Source of the DNA: Acephala macrosclerotiorum
Taxonomy: Eukaryota; Ascomycota; Leotiomycetes; Helotiales; Mollisiaceae
Direction: 5' to 3'
Length of the DNA stretch: 21,059 nt
NCBI GenBank assembly: GCA_014904845.1
Contig: MU119754.1
Coordinates: 1 to 21,059 of the forward strand
Part shown: one piece after another, positions 13,154 through 20,050 of the stretch
Layout: every line of letters begins with the position of its first letter
How positions within the stretch are numbered: position 1 is the stretch's first letter
Notes under the pieces: generated by a model
Told to the model about the DNA's origin: nothing
Seen by the model: the letters and a program-made list of their open reading frames with translations, nothing else
The model's database searches: none
Position numbers and translations under genes: made by a program

Positions 13154-13700
13154 TTTATACGCGTATTACATAGAAATTTACAAATTAAAAAAAAATATTA
13201 TAAAAAAATCTTTAAATTTATTTATTAAATAAACGTATATTAATTTATTACAATTCAAATAAATCGCTTTTTTTTAAAATCGATACTTCTAAAAACGACT
13301 TTAAAATTATAGTTTTCTATTTCAAAAAAAATTATATTCTAATTTCAAATTTTTTCAATTTATCAATTTCTACGATTCAATTTATACTATTTTTAAATAA
13401 ATTAATCTTTTTTATCGAAAAATATTATTATTTTATTAAACTAGAAATAATATATTTAATATATATTTATAAAAAACTTCGAATTATAATCCAAAATAAT
13501 AAACGTTTTATTCAAATTTTAACGAATTATTTAATAATAAAAAATATTTACAATCAAATTTTTTTATTTACTTTTAACGTTATTAAAATTAATATAAAAT
13601 TTATTACAATTTTCGAATATTTTTTTCAATTTAATTTCGAAATAAAATATATTTTTAAAAAATTAAATATTATATATAATATTTTAAATAAATTTAAAAT
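13152..13700 (+). pseudogene. Ty3/Gypsy RNase H domain of pol (RIP-inactivated)
   Basis: RNase H removes the RNA strand during reverse transcription. In the same frame as RT, and open without a stop from 13216 to the TAA at 13849, the typical order is seen: KIDTSK at 13276-13293 (DASK motif, catalytic Asp kept at 13282), the block beginning EK-Y at 13417 with LEI at 13441-13449 keeping the catalytic Glu (13444), KKLR before the LTNY patch at 13519-13530 (family LTDH, Asp now Asn and His now Tyr), then FEIKY at 13636-13650 and the terminal NILNKF at 13678-13695, a decayed DALSR signature. Stops at 13171, 13186, 13201 and 13213 lie in the N-terminal tether and fit Trp or Gln codons. This is among the best-preserved parts of the element. 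Confidence 0.9.
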
Positions 13701-15000
13701 TATTTCTTTAAAAAATATTTTTAAAAATAATATTTTAAATAATTTCTATCTATTCTCAAAAATTATTATTAATTTAAAATACAAATTACAATTTACAAAA
13801 AATTATATCAAAAATCGTTATTTCTATAAAATTTTAAAAATTTTTAATTAAAAAATAAATAAATTAATTCTTTAAAAAATTTAAATTAATAATTTTTTTT
13901 TTCTATAAAATAATCTATTATTCTATATTCTTTACAAAAATTTTAATCGTTTTTATATTTCAAAAATTATATTTTACGACGTTTTCTCGAAAATTTACAA
14001 TAAATACTATTTTAATCTCAAAAAAATAAAACAAAAATTATCGAATTTCGCAATCTATAAATTAATAAAAAAATTAATCGAATATCTAATTTATTATTCA
14101 AATTATTTTTACAATAAAATTCTACAATCTTTAATATACGATTTTTTATAATCAATTCGTATTAAATTAAAACTTTTTATAGTAATTATAATTAATTTTA
14201 TTTTTAATTTTTTAATCGTAAAAATAATTATTCTATAGAAAATTAAAAATTTCAATTTTTTCAATTATTTAATATTAATATTTTACAAATTCTTTAAAAA
14301 AAATTACTTATTTCAAAATATATTACATATATAATCGAAAATTAAATCAAAATTCTAATTATAATATTCGTATTTTATAATTAAAAAATATTAAATAATA
14401 TTATTTTTAATCGAAACAAAAAATTCGTTTTTAAATTTTAACGAATTATTTTTAAATCTATAAATACAAAACTACATATATTTACTATTTAATATTTACA
14501 AACAAATAAATTATCAAAATAAATTATACAAAAAATCGAAATCGATTTTTATTATTTTACTATATTTTATTTTAATTAATTATAAACAAATTATATTATT
14601 TTATATTAAATTACTATTAATAATACATTTACAACAATTATTAATACTAATTTAAACGAAATTATTACTAATTACAAAACGAATACAATTTTATTATTTT
14701 TACACAAATTAAACTTTTTTAATATTTTTAAAATCATTTGAAAATTTTATCAATAAAACGTATAATTAATTATTAATTTTATTATTACATTTATCAAAAA
14801 ACGATACAATTTCAAATATAAATCGTTTACAATAAATATTAATAATTTAATATATATCAAACTTTATAAAAATTATAATTTTTTAAATTATTCAAATTCA
14901 AAATTAATAAAATAATAAATCGATTTTTTTTTTATCAAAAAACGCATTAATCGCTTTATATATAAATTGTAATTGTTTTTTTATTAGAAAATCTATTTAA
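13701..15000 (+). pseudogene. Ty3/Gypsy integrase of pol, zinc finger to GPY/F (RIP-inactivated, one frameshift)
   Basis: Integrase inserts the cDNA into the genome. The HHCC zinc finger is visible with correct spacing (H-x3-H at 13996/14008, C-x2-C at 14095/14104), but all four ligands now read Tyr. The catalytic triad is at 14194 (D to N, in IINFI), 14409 (D to N, in NRNKKF) and 14517 (E to K); the last two are 36 codons apart, exactly DD35E. HPQTD has become YLQTN at 14493-14507. LNNS appears at 14616-14627, NE of SPNE at 14655-14660, and the GPF module as DFF at 14922-14930. The frame changes once, at an eight-A run (14296-14303): upstream codons start at 1 modulo 3, downstream at 0 modulo 3. 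Stops occur mostly at expected Trp or Gln positions. Confidence 0.9.
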
Positions 15001-15107
15001 TTATTTTTATTATTTATTTATACTTTATATTAAAAAACAAAAATTTGTATAATAAACTAAAATCAAATACTATAAAATCAATTAACGTTAATTTAAACAA
15101 TAAATAT

Positions 15108-15341
15108 AATAACAATTAAAAAATTTAAAAACTTAAAAAAATTATTAATAAAAAATATACTTAATATAATAATAAAAATAATTTCAAATATTTAATTAAA
15201 TAAAAAAATTATAATAATATATAAAATTAATAATATAAAATCAAACTATTTAAAAACGCAATTAAATTTATTCAAAAATACGAAATTCGCATATTAAAAT
15301 TTTTAATTCGAACTCGTATATATATTTACTCAAAAAACTAA
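15108..15341 (+). pseudogene. C-terminal chromodomain of integrase and tail (RIP-inactivated)
   Basis: Continuing in the post-frameshift integrase frame, the end of pol reads as a chromodomain. A W-E-x-E-K-L-like start lies at 15117-15134, with two TAA at probable Trp/Glu-type positions. Then comes YLIK-stop-K-N-Y at 15189-15212, corresponding to the conserved YLVKWKGY, and a cluster of TAA codons (15222, 15228, 15231) where the family has Trp-rich EW..W. It ends with an IQKYE-type helix at 15270-15281. Chromodomains bind methylated histone H3 tails and steer chromoviruses into heterochromatin. The frame first meets TAA at 15339, which may be the true pol end or another mutated Trp; the open character continues weakly to about 15427. 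Confidence 0.85.
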
Positions 15342-15642
15342 TCTCAAATTGAATAACAAAAAATTAAACAATTATACAAATCTCAAAATCGTTTCAAAAA
15401 AACAATCAATTTAAAAAGATTTATATAGTTTTAATTAATCGAAGAATCTCATTTTTAGATTTATTATATTTATTTTATTTATTAATATAATTTTACTTAT
15501 TTGCAATTTATTTAATTTAATTTCTTTTTATATAACATTTTTACTTTTAATAATTACAACAATTCAATTCTATTAATAATAATAACAATCTTTGAAATCG
15601 AAATTATTTAATTTTATTATATACTTTATTTTTACAAAATAA
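15342..15642 (+). other. Spacer between pol and the downstream coding relic
   Basis: AT-rich sequence inside the retrotransposon with no conserved motif. A polar stretch in the pol frame may extend to a TAG at 15427-15429; beyond it stops are frequent in all + frames. A purine-rich patch lies near 15415-15425. No LTR fragment or second primer-binding site is visible here that would signal a nested insertion. Confidence 0.5.
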
Positions 15643-16217
15643 TATATAGCGTTTAATAATAATAATTTCAACGTTTACAAACTTTTAATTTTCGATATAA
15701 ACTTTATCGAACTCGAAAAAAATTTATTTATTTTCAATATACGAAAACAATACATTTTATCGTTTTTATCAAACGACGAATCAAATAATATTATTTATTA
15801 CTTAATTTTTTTCAATTTAATTTCAAACAAAAATAACAAATTTATTTTCGATTATAAAATACTCTACAAATTTTATTACAAATACAAAATAAATTTTTCA
15901 AAAATTCTACTATTATTCGTATTCAATTTCTCAATTTTTTTATCAAATTCTAAAAATATTTTATTAATTTTTTTAACAATTTCACTAATTTCTTTATTTA
16001 AATCTAATAATATTCTATCAAATTCTCTTACAATATATTAATTTTCTTAAATATATATAAAAAAAATTCTTTAAATTCTCTCAATAAAAAAATACAAATT
16101 TAATATTTCAATTTCTCAAATTTTCTAATCAAAAAACGATAAAAGTTTTCAAAAAATCAATAAAACGTTTTTTTTTTTTATATAAAAAAATATCGAATTA
16201 TTTACTAAAAAATTTTT
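15643..16217 (+). pseudogene. Unidentified coding relic downstream of pol, part 1
   Basis: The + frame with codons at 1 modulo 3 is open from 15643 to the TAA at 16039: 132 codons where this base composition predicts a stop about every 12-13 codons. It then continues with three stops to about 16155 and opens again to about 16217. The reading is rich in Asn, Ile, Phe, Leu, Ser and Lys, as expected after G-to-A decay of an acidic or neutral protein, with a charged first half (a DINFIELE patch near 15694-15717) and a Ser/Leu-rich second half. I recognise no domain. It lies where chromoviruses normally have only a short 3' UTR. It could be an extra ORF of this family, a captured host fragment, or part of a nested element. 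Confidence 0.55.
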
Positions 16218-17033
16218 AACAATAAACTATTTATTCAATTTCAAATCGACAAATTCTATACTAAATATAACGATTTTTTTAATAATTTGAAATTTTTTAT
16301 CAAATAATTATTCGTTGAATTAAACAAAAACAAATTCAAAAATATTAAATTTACTTTAAATCTAAACAATTTCTACATCTATTTACTAATCCAATAAATC
16401 AAAAACAAATTCGAACGCTTAATTTTAATCTCGCAATTATCGATACAAAACTTTATTTCAATCAAATTAATTTTATATCAATCAAACGCTAACAAAACTC
16501 TTAAAACAATTAAACAAATACAAAAAATTAAAATAAAAATAATTCGAAAATTAAACTATAAAATATATTTAATAACAATTTAATTAATTAAAATCGTAAA
16601 CAATATATTAATAAACTTATTAAAACTAATAAACGTTTTAATAATAAAGTTTTTAATATTTGAAAATACGAAATTAATCGTTAAAATCAATATTAAAAAC
16701 TATAATTTTTTATTACAATTTACAAAAAAACTCTTTTTAAATTATATTAAAAATAATATAAAATATAAATTCAAAAAAAACATTAAAAATAATATAAACG
16801 AATTATTTTACTTTATAAAACAATTTAAAATCAAATAATATTTATCGTTCAAAAATTCGATAAAATTAATTTTTTATCGTTAATTTAATTATTTTCAAAA
16901 ATTAAACATTATAATAATTAATAACAACGAATTCAACGTTTTAAAAAAAATTAAAAAAATTTTCAAAGTTTATATACAAACTATATCGATTACTACAATA
17001 AATTACGCGATAATTAATTTAAATATTTTATAA
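16218..17033 (+). pseudogene. Unidentified coding relic downstream of pol, part 2
   Basis: From about 16209 to the TAA at 17031-17033 the + frame at 0 modulo 3 has only five internal stops (16305, 16395, 16581, 16836, 16881) in about 274 codons; more than twenty would be expected by chance. The longest clean stretches are 16398-16580 and 16584-16835. The product would be Lys/Ile/Asn/Leu-rich and probably largely helical. It follows part 1 after one frame change near 16200-16220, so the two may be one gene of about 460 codons. Stops are all TAA, compatible with decayed Trp or Gln. No integrase, protease, envelope or Gag zinc-knuckle motif was recognised. A 60-codon minus-strand frame at 17003-17185 overlaps its end and looks like chance. 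Confidence 0.5.
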
Positions 17034-18464
17034 CTTTTATTAATCTCTAGTATTTTTATTGAAATAAAATAAAATCGATTAAAAATACTTAAAATAAACA
17101 CAATAAATATTAATAAAAAAATCGAAAACGAAAACGCAAAAATTGATAAAATTATTATTCTTAAAAAATACAATTCATTTTTCAATATAAATATTATAAA
17201 AACTAATAATTTAAATTAATTATACAAATATCAAAAAATATTATAAAATTTATTAACAAATATTTTTAATACTAAAATTTGAAAAAAATAAAAATCGATT
17301 ATCGAATATATCAAAAAATTTATTTTAAAAAAAATAATATTTTAAAATTTTTAAAAAAATTTATTCGATTTTATTTTAAACGAAATATTAATTAAAATAA
17401 AAAATTTAATCGAAATAATTAACAAAATTTTAAAAATACGATTTTATCGTTTTTAAAATATAAAAAATTAATAAAAATCGTAATACGAAAAATACTTTGA
17501 TTTTAAAACTTTAAAATCCGTTGAAAAAATTGCAAATACATTTACACAAAATATTTTATTATCGAATTTACAAACGAATTATACTTCGCAAATATTTATT
17601 TCAAAATACAATAAAATAAAAAATCTAATAACGAATCAATTTTTTTTTCTATAAAATAATTATAATATCGTAAAATAATTTTTAATTTTTAAATAATTAA
17701 ATTAATTTTTATTATTTATTTCAATAATATATTATTCTCAAATCAACTTTAAAAAAAAACAATTTTAATATATAATAATATTATTTATTATTAATATCGC
17801 AATTATTTTAATTTTATTAATAATATATTTCTCGCGATTTTATATTTTATTAAAATTTTTTCAATTATTATTTAAATAATTTTTCGTAAAAATAATATTA
17901 ATAAAATTAAAATTATAAATAATCTATTTAATTAATATTTACTTTCGTAAATCAATATAAAGTTTTATTAAAATATTATATTAATTCACAAAATTAATAT
18001 TTTAATCTCTAAAATTAATATTTCTATTTTTTAAATATATTAAATTTAATTATATTATATAAATATTAAATATATTTAACGTTAATAAATTCTATATATT
18101 TTATTATTATATTAATATTAGAAGTTACTATTTTCTTTCAAATTTCTTAGAATTTTATTAATGAATTAATACAAAAAAAAGTATAAAAATTATTAACAAA
18201 ACGACAAAAAATCGATTAAAAAATAAAAATTTTACAATTATAAAAATAAAAAATTAATATTAAAATTATTAAAAAAAAAATTTAAAATAATATTTTTCAA
18301 ATTTTTTTTTTAATATAAATTATATACGCGAAATATTTTTTATTTTTACAAAAAAACAAAAAATATAATTACAAATTTGCAATTATTTCGAATTTCAAAT
18401 AAAAAAAAAAAAAAAAAAAATTTTATAAAATTTTTTTAATCTTACGAAAACGTAAAAAATCTTT
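17034..18464 (+). other. 3' non-coding part of the retrotransposon
   Basis: AT-rich DNA between the downstream relic and the polypurine-like tract, with frequent stops in all frames and no recognised motif. The C-over-G excess on the + strand seen in pol is still present at about 17580-17640 and fades after about 17700. A run of about 19 A residues lies at 18402-18420. Confidence 0.5.
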
Positions 18465-18473
18465 AAAAAAAAG
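18465..18473 (+). promoter_or_regulatory. Probable polypurine tract of the retrotransposon
   Basis: A nine-base purine run, AAAAAAAAG, ends five bases before the 3' LTR. Plus-strand DNA synthesis is primed from such a tract in LTR elements, and its purine nature on the + strand supports the orientation read from pol. In this AT-rich setting A runs are common, so position is the main support. Confidence 0.45.
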
Positions 18474-18478
18474 TACTT

Positions 18479-18608
18479 TATTACGTAAAAAGACTTGAAA
18501 TCAAGTAATACAATCTAGTTTAATTTAGCGTAATCTATCGAACTTAACTCTCATACTGTAGTCTTATAAAATAAATCATTTTTTACTATATATATTATTT
18601 TTTTAATA
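18479..18608 (+). repeat. 3' LTR (130 bp)
   Basis: Gap-free partner of 8970-9099. Its ends have decayed from TG to TA (18479-18480) and from CAACA to TAATA (18604-18608), both C:G to T:A changes. At about 16 of the roughly 28 differing sites this copy keeps C or G where the 5' copy has T or A, and the reverse holds at about 12, so both copies were mutated independently. Confidence 0.95.
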
Positions 18609-18613
18609 ATATT
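18609..18613. repeat. Target-site duplication, right copy (ATATT)
   Basis: Exact copy of 8965-8969, directly adjoining the 3' LTR end. Confidence 0.85.
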
Positions 18614-18751
18614 AATATATTTATTGAAAAAAATTCATTATTTATATTTATTAAATATAATTATAATAATTTTAAAGTTTTTATATAATATTATTAAAAT
18701 AAAAATATATTAATAAATTACGTATTATAAATAACATGTTTCTCTCGTTCC

Positions 18752-18813
18752 GAAAGAAAGAACCCGTCCGGCGACTCGCTAAGCGAGCCAATAGCGAACG
18801 GGCTTTTTCTTTC
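18752..18813. repeat. Large nested hairpin
   Basis: GAAAGAAAGAACCCGT at 18752-18767 pairs almost perfectly with ACGGGCTTTTTCTTTC at 18798-18813, and a second stem CTCGCT-A-AGCGAG (18775-18787) sits inside it. The form resembles a strong transcription-terminator or recombination hairpin, but no gene ends here. Confidence 0.75.
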
Positions 18814-18842
18814 TCTACTCGACACACATTTTGCTTCGCAGG

Positions 18843-18866
18843 CCTCGCAGGGGCGCCTCTGCGAGG
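18843..18866. repeat. GC-rich hairpin
   Basis: CCTCGCAG (18843-18850) and CTGCGAGG (18859-18866) are inverted copies around a loop that contains the palindrome GGCGCC. Confidence 0.8.
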
Positions 18867-18872
18867 GGCTAC

Positions 18873-18887
18873 AAAGTCTTCGACTTT
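18873..18887. repeat. Perfect small hairpin AAAGTC-TTC-GACTTT
   Basis: Six-base perfect stem with a TTC loop. This form is common in intergenic repeats of green-algal organelle genomes as I remember them; that resemblance is not proof of origin. Confidence 0.8.
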
Positions 18888-19070
18888 AGTAATCTACTTT
18901 TATTTCAAGTTTCAAGTCAAAAGCTCTTAATTTAAGTGTTTTATAAGGCTTTGAAGTTAGAATGTTTTATTGAAGTAGTGATTCGAATTCTGCCGAGCGA
19001 TGAAGCCGATAAGCCGATAAGCTCCTTAGTGCCTAAGGCAGAAACGCACTCTCTGCGGAGCCTCATATTA

Positions 19071-19089
19071 CCAGGGGGACACTCCCTGG
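19071..19089. repeat. CCAGGGGG hairpin, unit 1 first copy
   Basis: CCAGGGGGACACTCCCTGG: stem with an ACA loop and one G-T type mismatch. It is followed by GACCCTCGTCT. Confidence 0.8.
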
Positions 19090-19160
19090 GACCCTCGTCT
19101 TTATATTCAGTTGCTATAATTGATTTAATCAATTTGAGCTACTTTACTTAGTATATAATT

Positions 19161-19179
19161 CCAGGGGGAGACCCCCTGG
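19161..19179. repeat. CCAGGGGG hairpin, unit 1 second copy
   Basis: CCAGGGGGAGACCCCCTGG: perfect eight-base stem with an AGA loop. Confidence 0.85.
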
Positions 19180-19273
19180 GACCTCCACTTTAGAGCTGCG
19201 CAGCTATATAGCTAGAATATAAGTGTTTATTGCCTTAGCGCCTTAGGCAGAAACGCACTTTTGGGGTTTTACA

Positions 19274-19292
19274 CCAGGGGGACACCCCCTGG
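19274..19292. repeat. CCAGGGGG hairpin, unit 2 first copy
   Basis: CCAGGGGGACACCCCCTGG: perfect eight-base stem with an ACA loop, followed by GACCCCCGTCT. Confidence 0.85.
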
Positions 19293-19364
19293 GACCCCCG
19301 TCTCTTATATTGAGTTACTACGATTGATTCTATTGATTATAAATAGTTATTACGATTATATTTA

Positions 19365-19383
19365 CCAGGGAGAGACCCCCTGG
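19365..19383. repeat. CCAGGG hairpin, unit 2 second copy
   Basis: CCAGGGAGAGACCCCCTGG: same fold with one changed stem base. Confidence 0.8.
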
Positions 19384-19477
19384 GACTCCCCTCGAAAGCT
19401 GCGCAGCTGGATTTTTGAGTATTTTGCAGCTTAGAACCTTGGTGCCTAAGGCAGAAACGCACTTTTGGGGCTTTATA

Positions 19478-19496
19478 CCAGGGGGACACCCCCTGG
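19478..19496. repeat. CCAGGGGG hairpin, unit 3 first copy
   Basis: Identical to the unit 2 first copy: CCAGGGGGACACCCCCTGG. Confidence 0.85.
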
Positions 19497-19567
19497 GACC
19501 CCCGTCTTTATATTTAATTACTACGATCGATTCAATCAATTTATATTACTTTACTTAGCATATAATT

Positions 19568-19586
19568 CTAGGAGGAGACCCCCTAG
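19568..19586. repeat. CTAGG/CCTAG variant hairpin, unit 3 second copy
   Basis: CTAGGAGGAGACCCCCTAG. Relative to its sister copies, CCA has become CTA in one arm and TGG has become TAG in the other, so the outer stem still pairs. Confidence 0.8.
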
Positions 19587-20050
19587 GACCCCTCTTAAAA
19601 GCTGCGCAGCTATAGAGATATCCAGCACTTAAGTCGATGCCTTAATGCCTAAGGCAGAAACGCACTTAGAAGTTTTGCGGTCGCCATTTTTGCTGAGTGC
19701 GATTATATTCTACTGATTTGCGCAACAACAGATTAATAGAATCACTTAAAACTTGAAATCTAAGAGTATTTAATTGAGTTTCAATTTATTTGCAAGTCTT
19801 ATTTTATTTGTATTAGTAAACAACTTATAATTGTAGTCGCATATTAATTGAAGTTTTGGTGTTCCTCATCGGATCGGCTGCATATTACTTCGAAGTCACG
19901 AGACCGCCGAATTCTTAAGTGAACCAATCAAATTGCTCCATTTGGGCACCTCGGTTAAATTTAAGTGAAATCGCTCATTGTGAGAAGTGTTAATATCACG
20001 TGCATATAGAAAAGTTGATATTAGTCCTTAAGTCGAACAAGCAATTATAA

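Larger units (their letters stand above)
8970..18608 (+). mobile_element. Complete RIP-inactivated Ty3/Gypsy chromovirus with LTRs and target-site duplication
   Basis: A 9639-bp LTR retrotransposon bounded by 130-bp direct repeats with TGTT...AACA ends in the 5' copy, flanked by ATATT on both sides. The internal order is a weakly readable gag/protease zone, reverse transcriptase, RNase H, integrase and chromodomain, all on the + strand. That order, with integrase after RNase H, is diagnostic of Ty3/Gypsy rather than Copia, and the terminal chromodomain defines a chromovirus. A purine tract next to the right LTR agrees with + orientation. The element is dead: tens of TAA/TAG codons sit at Trp and Gln positions and the catalytic residues are altered. 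It is long for its class because about 3.1 kb lies between pol and the 3' LTR. Confidence 0.95.
19025..19680. repeat. Tandem array, period about 203-209 bp, three units plus a partial fourth
   Basis: The anchor GGCAGAAACGCACT occurs at 19037, 19246, 19450 and 19653, giving spacings of 209, 204 and 203 bp. Each full unit carries in order a TGCCTAAGGCA-type palindrome with the anchor, a CCAGGGGG hairpin followed by GACCC(C/T)CGTCT, a second CCAGG/CCTGG hairpin about 90 bp on, and AGCTGCGCAGCT (19194, 19397, 19600). The fourth unit stops soon after the anchor. Units differ at scattered sites but keep the palindromes. Unlike the surrounding DNA they are largely not AT-converted. Confidence 0.9.
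18736..20050. other. Second normal-composition island, palindrome-rich, no gene recognised
   Basis: Composition rises sharply from AT desert to mixed sequence at about 18736 and falls back at about 20050. The first 950 bp are dominated by hairpins and a tandem array (listed separately). The last 370 bp (19680-20050) are plain unique-looking sequence containing GTTTTGGTGTTC (19853-19864), shared with the first island. Short frames at 18736-18930 (+), 18936-19151 (+), 18941-19132 (-) and 19330-19539 (-) run through the palindromes and repeat units; the two minus-strand frames resemble each other only because the array repeats. I do not regard any as genes. Confidence 0.75.

Noticed and set aside
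17003..17185. 60-codon minus-strand open frame, hydrophobic Phe/Ile-rich
   Set aside because: Product of AT-rich composition opposite the end of the + strand relic; the apparent membrane protein is a composition effect.
18752..18813. Rho-independent terminator
   Set aside because: The hairpin plus T run looks right, but there is no upstream gene and the host appears to be a eukaryote; kept only as a hairpin.
18736..18930. 64-codon + strand frame beginning ATG at the island edge
   Set aside because: It reads straight through three hairpins; its sequence is dictated by palindromes and has no start context or homology I recognise.
18941..19132. 63-codon minus-strand frame similar to the one at 19330-19539
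   Set aside because: The similarity is explained by the 205-bp tandem repeat, not by a gene family.
18936..19151. 71-codon + strand frame
   Set aside because: Overlaps the tandem array and a minus-strand frame; no domain.
19330..19539. 69-codon minus-strand frame
   Set aside because: Runs through repeat units 2 and 3; same reason as above.
19025..19680. CRISPR-like array
   Set aside because: The repeats are units of about 205 bp with several palindromes and no short spacer structure; the setting is eukaryotic.
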